A stretch of 6,843 bases of DNA from Ruminococcaceae bacterium UBA1320 (GTDB taxonomy: Bacteria > Bacillota > Clostridia > Oscillospirales > Ethanoligenentaceae), in the NCBI GenBank assembly GCA_002306975.1, contig DBTI01000191.1, forward strand, positions 1 through 6,843, in the 5' to 3' direction. The position numbers and the translations under genes were made by a program. How positions within the stretch are numbered: the first letter of the stretch is position 1; every line of letters starts with the position of its first letter. This document shows positions 1-5,400 of this stretch, piece after piece. The notes beneath the pieces are model-generated. The model was not told where the DNA came from. It saw only the letters and a program-made list of their open reading frames with translations, and searched no databases.

Positions 1-131
1 GTGGTCTTTCCCGCGCCGTTAGGGCCGGTGAGCGCTACAATACGTCCTGATTCCAGAGAAAAGCTGAGGTTTTTAACCACTGTATTTTTCTTGAAGGTTT
101 TGCATAAACCCTCGACAGTTAAAGTCTGCAT
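1..131 (-). CDS. ABC transporter ATP-binding protein, N-terminal fragment (cut by window edge)
   Basis: This is the first 43 codons of an ATPase subunit that would power an ABC transporter at the cytoplasmic face of the membrane. Reading the minus strand from the ATG at 131-129, the protein opens MQTLTVEGLCKTF and reaches a Walker A motif, GPNGAGKT, at residues 36-43 (lysine 42, threonine 43); the rest lies beyond the window. A Shine-Dalgarno AGGAGG (137-142) sits 5 nt before the start codon. The short N-terminus with the VxGLxKxFKKxxVVKNLSF pattern resembles BcrA/YtrB/CcmA-type exporters and antibiotic-resistance ABC ATPases, but substrate and subfamily cannot be decided from this piece. It is the first gene of its transcript, with a strong promoter and palindromic operator directly upstream. 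No permease or regulator gene is visible. Confidence 0.9.
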   Translation of the reverse strand, partial: MQTLTVEGLCKTFKKNTVVKNLSFSLESGRIVALTGPNGAGKT

Positions 132-144
132 AACGGCCTCCTAC

Positions 145-170
145 TATTGTATGAATGAATTAATACAATA
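145..170. promoter_or_regulatory. 26-bp palindromic operator overlapping the ABC promoter -10 and start site
   Basis: The arms TATTGTAT (145-152) and ATACAATA (163-170) are perfect inverted repeats around a 10-bp centre that keeps an inner AAT/ATT pairing; 22 of 26 positions are symmetric. The site covers the end of the -10 element and the expected start point near 161, so a bound protein would block RNA polymerase. The layout and the A/T-rich GTAT...ATAC arms resemble operators of GntR-family YtrA-type repressors that control ABC exporter operons. That family assignment is inference, since no regulator gene lies in the window. Confidence 0.6.
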
Positions 171-196
171 ATACGATAAGACAGATGCTTTGTCAA
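168..196 (-). promoter_or_regulatory. SigmaA-type promoter of the ABC transporter operon
   Basis: On the minus strand a perfect -35 TTGACA (191-196) and a -10 TATTAT (168-173, 5 of 6 matches) are separated by exactly 17 bp. Transcription should start near 161, giving a leader of about 30 nt. Such a strong promoter overlapped by a palindrome suggests control by repression rather than activation. Confidence 0.8.
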
Positions 197-203
197 GATT
201 AAT

Positions 204-288
204 CTATAGCAAATAAAAAATTATATCTCCCACGCCAAAGGCGGGGGAGATAACATCCAGATTTACCGCATTATTTGAAATCGCAATA
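204..288 (-). repeat. Intergenic palindromic repeat, copy A (shortened)
   Basis: Read on the minus strand this copy shares two exact 13-mers with copy B: ATTGCGATTTCAA (275-287 here, 1486-1498 in B) and GGATGTTATCTCC (246-258 here, 1516-1528 in B). It also shares ATTTCAAATAA and CCCGCCT with copy C. It ends in TGCTATAG-like sequence (204-211) like the other copies. The right arm lacks roughly 20-30 nt relative to B and C and carries the T-run that makes it a terminator. No coding potential is seen. Confidence 0.75.
211..252 (-). terminator. Intrinsic terminator of wecB
   Basis: About 50 nt after the wecB stop, the minus-strand transcript forms a hairpin. Positions 224-231 pair with 245-252, and 233-236 with 240-243, with one mismatch (232/244) and a 3-nt loop (237-239). 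It is followed by TAATTTTTTATTT (211-223), a good U-tract. The hairpin is the core of repeat copy A. It ends transcription 15 bp before the -35 of the ABC promoter. Confidence 0.8.
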
Positions 289-303
289 ATATCAAATTGA
301 AAT

Positions 304-1449
304 TCAACCTTTAAAGTCTTCCGGTTTTGAGCTTTCTCCAAAATAATAGAGAATAGCCTGAGCAATACGCTCACTGGCTTTGCCGTCACCATATGGGTTA
401 ACGGCGTGCGACATTTTGCGATAAACCTCGCCGTCGTCAAGCAGCTCTTTCGCCATGCCGTAGATCGTGTCGGTGTCAATGCCTGCCATTTTTACCGTCC
501 CGGCGGCTACCGCCTCGGGGCGTTCTGTTTCTGTGCGCAAAACAAGAACAGGCTTGCCGAGCGCAGGAGCCTCTTCTTGAAGCCCGCCGCTGTCGGTCAT
601 TACAAGAAAAGCTTTTGACATAAGGTTGTGCATGTCGTCAACGCCGATCGGCTCACAGAGAATTACGTTTTTTATTCCTCTGAGAATAGCCTTCGCTGTT
701 TTTTGCACCGCGGGGTTAAGGTGGACGGGGTAAACAACCGTGACGTCAGGGTAGCCTTCGGCGATTCGGCAGACGGCTGTGCAGATGTTTTCAAGCGGCT
801 CTCCGAGATTTTCCCGCCTGTGAGCGGTCATAAGAATAAGCCGCCCGTCAAACTCTGAAATTTTACGAAGCGCAGGGGATTTAAAGCGGTAATCCGCCTT
901 TACGGTGTAGCCAAGAGCGTCAATAACGGTATTGCCGGTTATAAAGACGTTTTCAAATACATTTTCTTTTCGAAGGTTGTTACGGTTCGCCAAAGTAGGA
1001 GCAAAATGCACTGAGGCGAGTTGTGAGGTTATACGTCGGTTCATTTCCTCTGGATATGGAGAATATATATCATATGTGCGAAGCCCTGCTTCAACATGAC
1101 CGACCGGAATATGCGCGTAAAAAGCGGCGACAGCCGCCGCAAAGGTTGTGGTTGTGTCTCCGTGAACAAGCACGATGTCCGGCGTGTCTTTCTGAAAAAT
1201 ATTCTCAACGCCTTCAAGCACACCGGTGGTTATATAGGAAAGGCTCTGTGAAGGCTTCATAATGTCAAGGTCATAGTCGGGCTTTAAATCAAAAATCGCG
1301 AGCACCTGGTCAAGCATCTGCCTATGCTGGGCCGTAACGCAAACCTTAACGTCAAAAGAACCGCTGTTGCGGAGTGTGAGCGCGAGCGGAGCCATTTTCA
1401 CAGCTTCGGGGCGTGTCCCGAAAATCAACATAACCTTTATTTTGTTCAT
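304..1449 (-). CDS. wecB: UDP-N-acetylglucosamine 2-epimerase, non-hydrolysing
   Basis: This cytoplasmic enzyme interconverts UDP-GlcNAc and UDP-ManNAc, supplying ManNAc for teichoic acid linkage units, capsule or other surface glycans (the gene is also called mnaA). At 381 residues it has the usual family length. Visible signatures are GTRPEAVKMAPL at the N-terminus (11-22), TAQHRQMLDQV (39-49), HGDTTTTFA (96-104), GHVEAGLRT (117-125), PYPEEMNRR (131-139), TAHRRENLGE (208-217) and, near the C-terminus, DSGGLQEEAP and RTETERPEA. D98, E120, E134 and H210 correspond to the catalytic Asp, two Glu and His of the E. coli enzyme. The ATG at 1449 has GGAGG (1456-1460) 6 nt upstream. It is a single-gene unit with its own promoter (1626-1654) and terminator. 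No other cell-envelope gene is adjacent, so the final polymer cannot be named. Confidence 0.96.
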   Translation of the reverse strand: MNKIKVMLIFGTRPEAVKMAPLALTLRNSGSFDVKVCVTAQHRQMLDQVLAIFDLKPDYDLDIMKPSQSLSYITTGVLEGVENIFQKDTPDIVLVHGDTTTTFAAAVAAFYAHIPVGHVEAGLRTYDIYSPYPEEMNRRITSQLASVHFAPTLANRNNLRKENVFENVFITGNTVIDALGYTVKADYRFKSPALRKISEFDGRLILMTAHRRENLGEPLENICTAVCRIAEGYPDVTVVYPVHLNPAVQKTAKAILRGIKNVILCEPIGVDDMHNLMSKAFLVMTDSGGLQEEAPALGKPVLVLRTETERPEAVAAGTVKMAGIDTDTIYGMAKELLDDGEVYRKMSHAVNPYGDGKASERIAQAILYYFGESSKPEDFKG

Positions 1450-1483
1450 AAAAATCCTCCAAAAGTCGATTGGATAAACGTAA

Positions 1484-1600
1484 TCATTGCGATTTCAAGT
1501 AAAATCGGAAAAGCAGGATGTTATCTCCACCGTTGAAGCGGATGACCTACGGCTGAGGAGGTAACAAAGCTATTCCGCTTTGATTTTGTAATTGCTATAT
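1484..1600 (+). repeat. Intergenic palindromic repeat, copy B (in the wecB leader)
   Basis: This is the longest copy and an imperfect palindrome over its whole length: the reverse complement of 1557-1597 matches 1486-1528 at about two thirds of positions. The best stem pairs 1520-1528 (GTTATCTCC) with 1557-1565 (GGAGGTAAC), nine consecutive pairs with one G-U, capped by CCGT/ACGG (1530-1533/1549-1552). The right arm shares CTATTCCGCT (1570-1579) and a TTTGTAA...TGCTATA end with copy C. It lies between the wecB promoter and start codon, so it is transcribed as most of that gene's 5' leader. No open reading frame of note is seen. Confidence 0.8.
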
Positions 1601-1625
1601 AAAAAATTTGTTATCAGCTTATCAT

Positions 1626-1654
1626 ATTATACCAAGGCAGGGGTTTTTAATCAA
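1626..1654 (-). promoter_or_regulatory. SigmaA-type promoter of wecB
   Basis: On the minus strand, TTGATT (1649-1654) and a perfect TATAAT (1626-1631) are spaced by 17 bp. The predicted start near 1619 gives a leader of about 170 nt that includes nearly all of repeat copy B. No other minus-strand gene lies between this site and wecB. Confidence 0.8.
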
Positions 1655-1714
1655 CAAAACAGGTGCTGCAATCGAGATATTGCACGAGTTATTCTTCTTT
1701 TGCGGGTTTTGCCG

Positions 1715-1744
1715 TAATAATACCTGTCCTATTTCGCATATAAA
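1715..1744 (+). promoter_or_regulatory. Possible SigmaE-type promoter of the spoIVFA-like gene
   Basis: TAATAAT (1715-1721) and CATATAAA (1737-1744), 15 bp apart, resemble the mother-cell SigmaE elements (roughly KMATATT and CATACAAT from memory), with one and two mismatches. No convincing SigmaA promoter is seen in 1655-1764. The predicted start near 1751 falls at the beginning of the Shine-Dalgarno sequence, leaving almost no leader, which weakens the call. Confidence 0.25.
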
Positions 1745-1764
1745 TTGCAAAGGAGGGATGCAGA

Positions 1765-2724
1765 GTGAACGATAACAATGAAAATTATGTTCGCAGGCGG
1801 CCACGGCTGGAAGATGCAAGAGTAAACACCAGCAGGAAAAAAAGCAGCTCTTTTCTTACCGGCTTTCAAATCGGCGCCTGTGTGTTTGTTCTTGCCGCCG
1901 CACTGGTGCTAAAACAGTTTGGCGGGGACTATTATGTTACGGCAAAGTCGTATGTAAAAGAAGCGCTTCAAAACAGCATAACAAGCGAAGAGGTGACGGC
2001 GGTGCTACATAGTATAGGGGAACAGTTGCCTGACGCGGCAGAGGTGTTCAGCAGCGGTGTTACAACGCCAAAAAGTTCAAGTTCAGGCTCAAGTTCAAGT
2101 CAAAGCTCACAGTCAAAAGCAGTATCTAACGCGGCCGGCGGTTCGTCTTCCTCAGCGTCAAGTTCAACCTCATCGTCAAATGTTAAGTCCTCATCAATTC
2201 CCACCGATTCCGTATCAACGCTTAAAACATTGAGTTTTTCATCTGCAGGCGGCGAAGATCTGCCAGCAGTTGACAGCAGTGTTTCGGCGAATAATTCACA
2301 GCTTCCGCCGTCAACCGCGAGCCTTGCGCCATTTAGAGTTACGATAAAGCCTGTTATGCCTGTTAACGGGCGGTTAACGTCGGCATATGGTTACAGGGTT
2401 AATCCGATAACAGGAAAATACACTTTTCACACCGGAATGGATATAGCCGCGGCTGGGGGCACACCGATTGTCGCGGCATATGCCGGAAAAGCGGAGCAGG
2501 TTGGAAAATCCGAAGCGTACGGCAACTTTGTTCTTCTTGATAACGGTGGAGGTATAAAAACATTTTACGGCCATTGCCAAACGGTTGTTGTCAAACAGGG
2601 CGAAACGGTCAAAGCAGGTGAAACCATTGCAAAGGTCGGCTCCACCGGAGAATCAACAGGAAATCACCTTCATTTTGAAATTCGCGTTAACAGCAAATTT
2701 GAAAATCCGCAGTGGGTAATTTGA
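1765..2724 (+). CDS. Membrane-anchored M23 (LytM) peptidase, SpoIVFA-like
   Basis: The 319-residue protein has a basic N-terminal cytoplasmic tail (1-29), one membrane segment (about 31-49), a linker very rich in serine (about 96-160) and a C-terminal M23 domain (about 198-319). All M23 zinc and catalytic residues are present: H222 and D226 in HTGMD, H270 in YGHC, and H301/H303 in HLHFE. It could therefore cut peptidoglycan cross-bridges rather than only act as a scaffold. The start is GTG at 1765, with AAAGGAGG (1749-1756) 8 nt upstream; the ATG at 1758 is out of frame and closes at once. The next gene is an M50 protease, the spoIVFA-spoIVFB order; in Bacillus SpoIVFA holds SpoIVFB in a complex at the forespore outer membrane. 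A SpoIIQ-like role in the engulfment complex is the alternative. M23 assignment is certain; the SpoIVFA role is inferred from context. Confidence 0.85.
   Translation: MNDNNENYVRRRPRLEDARVNTSRKKSSSFLTGFQIGACVFVLAAALVLKQFGGDYYVTAKSYVKEALQNSITSEEVTAVLHSIGEQLPDAAEVFSSGVTTPKSSSSGSSSSQSSQSKAVSNAAGGSSSSASSSTSSSNVKSSSIPTDSVSTLKTLSFSSAGGEDLPAVDSSVSANNSQLPPSTASLAPFRVTIKPVMPVNGRLTSAYGYRVNPITGKYTFHTGMDIAAAGGTPIVAAYAGKAEQVGKSEAYGNFVLLDNGGGIKTFYGHCQTVVVKQGETVKAGETIAKVGSTGESTGNHLHFEIRVNSKFENPQWVI
2074..2103 (+). repeat. Degenerate AGTTCA hexamer repeat inside the serine linker
   Basis: AGTTCA occurs at 2074-2079 and 2080-2085, followed by GGCTCA, another AGTTCA (2092-2097) and further AGT/TCA variants. It encodes Ser-Ser pairs in the linker of the M23 protein. 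Serine is written mostly with TCA and AGT/AGC, as expected if the linker grew by slippage. Gain or loss of a unit would stay in frame. Confidence 0.6.
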
Positions 2725-2730
2725 TAAGCC

Positions 2731-2832
2731 ACTGCAATTTCAAATAAAAATTGGAAAACACGATTTTGTCTCACCCGCCTGAAATGAGGAAGATGACAAA
2801 ACTATTCCGCTATAACTTTGTAAGTGCTATAA
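2731..2832 (+). repeat. Intergenic palindromic repeat, copy C (between the M23 and M50 genes)
   Basis: The copy begins 7 nt after the M23 stop codon. It shares ATTTCAAATAA (2737-2747) and CCCGCCT with copy A, and CTATTCCGCT (2802-2811), CTTTGTAA and TGCTATA with copy B. It is an imperfect palindrome whose best stem is TTTTGTC (2764-2770) with GACAAAA (2795-2801). No T-run follows on the plus strand, so it is not an ordinary intrinsic terminator, and transcription could pass through it into the M50 gene. Confidence 0.75.
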
Positions 2833-2841
2833 GTAAAGGCG

Positions 2842-2849
2842 AGGGGGTG
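2842..2849 (+). promoter_or_regulatory. Shine-Dalgarno that points to an ATA start codon
   Basis: AGGGGGTG differs at one base from AGGAGGTG and lies 7 nt before ATA 2857. It is 43 nt before the first conventional start (GTG 2893), too far to serve it. It therefore decides the start of the M50 gene. Confidence 0.65.
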
Positions 2850-2856
2850 TGTTAAC

Positions 2857-3486
2857 ATAAAATACAGAGTTTCAATAAGCATATATTTTGCCGTGTTTAT
2901 AGCCTGTGTTCTGGCGCTTGATCACACAGGGCTTGCTGCGTTCGCTCTGTTATGCGCTGTTATTCACGAGTGCGGTCACATTATAATGCTCCGCATTCTA
3001 AAAGCTCCGGTAGAAAAAATCTCTTTTCGCCTTTTTGGAATTGGAATAGTGCTAAAAAAAGGCATGGCGCTGAGCTATGGGCAAGAGATAGCGGTCGCGC
3101 TCGCAGGCGGCACTGCAAACTTTATAACCTGTATTCCGGCATACATACTTTTTCACAACAAATTATTTCCCGGGCAATCAGGCGCGATTTTTGCTTTCAG
3201 CCTTTTGCTCGGTATTTTTAATCTTTTGCCCATAGGCTCGCTTGACGGCGGACGCGCGCTTGAAGCTGCGCTTTGTCGCAAAATGAGCTGCGGTCTGGCG
3301 GGGAAAATAGTCAATATAGTTTCGGCAATATTTATTGTGCCGCTGACCGCCGCAGGAGTTTACGTCATAATACAGACAGGTTATAACATTTCACTGATTG
3401 TCGCGGTCATCTACCTTGCGGCCGCGCTTGTTATCAAAAACGGATTTATTGCTTCCACACATGCGAAAAATACCTCCGGTCGTTGA
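2857..3486 (+). CDS. spoIVFB: M50 intramembrane metalloprotease, SpoIVFB-like (ATA start proposed)
   Basis: A 209-residue site-2-protease-type zinc metalloprotease of the membrane. Counting from the proposed start, H37-E38-C-G-H41 is the HExxH zinc motif within the first hydrophobic region, A-G-G-T-A-N (83-88) follows, and N122-L-L-P125 with L129-D130-G-G-R is the second conserved motif, D130 being the third zinc ligand. In Bacillus SpoIVFB releases SigmaK from its pro-form, and the preceding SpoIVFA-like gene supports that role here. The only ATG/GTG/TTG at the 5' end is GTG 2893, which has no ribosome binding site and would cut into the first hydrophobic stretch. A near-perfect AGGGGGTG (2842-2849) lies 7 nt before ATA 2857, giving an N-terminus KYRVSISIYFAVF that suits the family. 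An in-frame stop at 2830 excludes longer versions. Product is secure; start and exact sporulation role are inferred. Confidence 0.85.
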   Translation: MKYRVSISIYFAVFIACVLALDHTGLAAFALLCAVIHECGHIIMLRILKAPVEKISFRLFGIGIVLKKGMALSYGQEIAVALAGGTANFITCIPAYILFHNKLFPGQSGAIFAFSLLLGIFNLLPIGSLDGGRALEAALCRKMSCGLAGKIVNIVSAIFIVPLTAAGVYVIIQTGYNISLIVAVIYLAAALVIKNGFIASTHAKNTSGR

Positions 3487-3511
3487 AATTACTATAGATT
3501 TAGGTTATAGT
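3483..3511 (+). promoter_or_regulatory. SigmaA-type promoter of the radical SAM operon
   Basis: TTGAAA (3483-3488) and TATAGT (3506-3511), each one mismatch from consensus, are spaced by 17 bp. The -35 element contains the TGA stop of the M50 gene (3484-3486). Transcription would start near 3518, some 38 nt before the TTG start of the next gene. This lets the radical SAM pair be expressed in vegetative cells independently of the protease genes upstream. Confidence 0.6.
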
Positions 3512-3555
3512 ATATCTATATATGATTGGATTTTTGCGCTTGGAGGTTTGCAGTA

Positions 3556-5400
3556 TTGGATAAAAAACTCGAAAAGGCTTTGAGCCTTGTTCAAAAGCCT
3601 GCCAGATATACCGGCGGTGAGCTGAACAGTATTATAAAGGACAAGCACTCGGTTGACGTGCGGTTTGCCTTTTGCTTTCCCGACACCTATGAGGTGGGCA
3701 TGTCTCACCTTGGCGGAAAGATACTTTATGGGGTGCTCAACAGCCTTGATTACGTCTGGTGCGAGCGTGTTTATGCTCCTTGGATCGATTTTGAGGAACA
3801 AATGCGGTATAAAGATATAAGCCTTTACGGGCTTGAAAGTGGCGACGATATCGCAAAGTTTGACTTTATCGGTTTTACGCTGATGTATGAGATGAGCTAC
3901 ACGAATGTGCTGAACATGCTTGATCTCGCCGGCGTTCCGGTCAGATCGGCAGACCGCACGGAGCTTTCTCCCATCGTCATTCTCGGTGGTGCCTGCACCT
4001 GCAACCCGGAGCCGCTCACACCTTTTGCTGATATAATTTGCCTTGGTGAAGGCGAGGAAGTATTATGTGAAGTTACAGACCTTTACAGACAGTGCAAGGT
4101 GAAAAAGTGTTTAAAACAGGAGTTTTTAAATAAAGCGGCTCAGATCAAGGGCATTTATGTGCCTTCTTTTTATGAGGTCAGCTATAATGAGGATAACACG
4201 GTCAAAGCTGTAACGCCGAATAATGAAAATGCGCCTGAAACAGTGCAAAAGCGTGTGGTAAAAGATTTCGATAAGAGCTATTTTCCCGAAACGTTTATTG
4301 TGCCCTTCCTTGATGTGGTGCATGACAGAGCTATCCTTGAACTTTTCCGGGGCTGTGTTCGCGGCTGCCGGTTTTGTCAGGCCGGGTTTATTTACAGACC
4401 GGTGCGCGAAAGAAGCCACGAAACACTGAACCGACAGGCGGCGGCGTTATGCGAAAGTACAGGATATGACGAGATTTCTTTGTCGTCGCTTTCAACAAGC
4501 GATTATCGCGGTCTGCCGGAACTTTTGCCGGAGATGATGGAATGGACGGAAAAGGGCGGCGTAAGCCTTTCACTGCCGTCATTGCGTGTTGATAATTTTT
4601 CACGCTCGCTCATGGAAAAAATTCAGTCGGTACGCAAAAGCGGACTGACCTTCGCGCCCGAGGCGGGAACACAGCGCCTGCGCGACGCAATCAACAAAAA
4701 TGTAAGTGAAGAGGAAATATTCAAAACCTGCCGCCTTGCCTTTGAGGGAGGGTGGACAAGCGTTAAACTATATTTCATGCTCGGCCTTCCCACAGAAACA
4801 ATGGAGGATGTCGAGGGCATTGCCGACCTTGCCCAGCGCGTAGTTGACGCCTTTTACTCCATGCCGGAGCGACCGAAAGGTAAATCGGTCAATGTTTCTG
4901 TCAGTGTCGCCACCTTTGTGCCAAAGCCGTTCACCCCGTTTCAGTGGGAGCCACAGGATAACCTTGAAACAGTGGTGGAGAAGCATAACCGTCTGCGTTC
5001 TATTATAAGAAGCAGAAAAATAAACCTTAGTTATCATGATGACCACACCAGCTTCCTCGAAGCGGTGCTTGCCTGCGGTGACCGCAGACTTGCGGACGTC
5101 ATAGAAACCGCGTGGCGTTCCGGCTGCCGTTTTGACAGCTGGGATGAATGCTTCAACTTTGAAAAATGGATGGCTGCTTTTGAAAAATGCGGCGTTGACC
5201 CCGCTTTTTACGCAAACCGCAAACGTTCATATGATGAAGTTATGCCGTGGGATCATATCGACTACGGTGTAAACAAAGAGTTTTTGCTGCGTGAGAATAA
5301 AAAAGCGTATACAGATGAAACATCGCCAAACTGCCGCGAAGGCTGCTGTGGTTGCGGCGCGTCAAGATTAACGGGAGGTGAATGCGATGCTTGCGATTAG
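3556..5400 (+). CDS. B12-binding-like radical SAM protein, TIGR03960 type
   Basis: This 614-residue protein belongs to an uncharacterised radical SAM family with a cobalamin-binding-like N-terminal domain. The N-terminal region holds FPDTYEVGMSHLGG, FDFIGFTLMYEMSYTN and ILGGACTCNPEPL...ADIICLGEGEE, as in B12-binding radical SAM enzymes. The radical SAM cluster motif is C267-VRG-C271-RF-C274 (CX3CX2C), which would bind a 4Fe-4S cluster and SAM. Later family features include SLPSLRVD and LTFAPEAGTQRLRD. The last 22 residues carry six cysteines (593, 597, 598, 600, 610, 613), a possible extra metal site. The start is TTG 3556 with TGGAGGT (3541-3547) 8 nt upstream; the in-frame TTG at 3526 has no such site. 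It overlaps the next gene by 14 nt, and the two families are partners in many clostridia. Reaction and substrate are, to my knowledge, not established. Confidence 0.9.
   Translation: MDKKLEKALSLVQKPARYTGGELNSIIKDKHSVDVRFAFCFPDTYEVGMSHLGGKILYGVLNSLDYVWCERVYAPWIDFEEQMRYKDISLYGLESGDDIAKFDFIGFTLMYEMSYTNVLNMLDLAGVPVRSADRTELSPIVILGGACTCNPEPLTPFADIICLGEGEEVLCEVTDLYRQCKVKKCLKQEFLNKAAQIKGIYVPSFYEVSYNEDNTVKAVTPNNENAPETVQKRVVKDFDKSYFPETFIVPFLDVVHDRAILELFRGCVRGCRFCQAGFIYRPVRERSHETLNRQAAALCESTGYDEISLSSLSTSDYRGLPELLPEMMEWTEKGGVSLSLPSLRVDNFSRSLMEKIQSVRKSGLTFAPEAGTQRLRDAINKNVSEEEIFKTCRLAFEGGWTSVKLYFMLGLPTETMEDVEGIADLAQRVVDAFYSMPERPKGKSVNVSVSVATFVPKPFTPFQWEPQDNLETVVEKHNRLRSIIRSRKINLSYHDDHTSFLEAVLACGDRRLADVIETAWRSGCRFDSWDECFNFEKWMAAFEKCGVDPAFYANRKRSYDEVMPWDHIDYGVNKEFLLRENKKAYTDETSPNCREGCCGCGASRLTGGECDACD

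Noticed and set aside
1667..1684. Inverted repeat TGCAAT-N6-ATTGCA upstream of the wecB -35 element
   Set aside because: Six-base arms in A/T-rich DNA are weak, and no second copy or known operator supports a regulatory site.
204..2832. The three repeats as a CRISPR array or tRNA-like genes
   Set aside because: Spacing is over a kilobase with genes between, copies are diverged and differ in orientation, and no cloverleaf or regular spacers are present.
2725..2856. SigmaA promoter for the M50 gene inside repeat copy C
   Set aside because: Candidate boxes (TTGATA 2721-2726, TATAAG 2828-2833) have no partner at 16-18 bp, so transcription is assumed to come from upstream.
3526..3555. Ten-residue longer start (TTG 3526) of the radical SAM protein
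   Set aside because: No Shine-Dalgarno before it; TGGAGGT at 3541-3547 is placed correctly for TTG 3556.
5378..5386. GTG 5378 as start of the DUF2344 protein
   Set aside because: It is part of the Shine-Dalgarno itself; ATG 5387 is correctly spaced.
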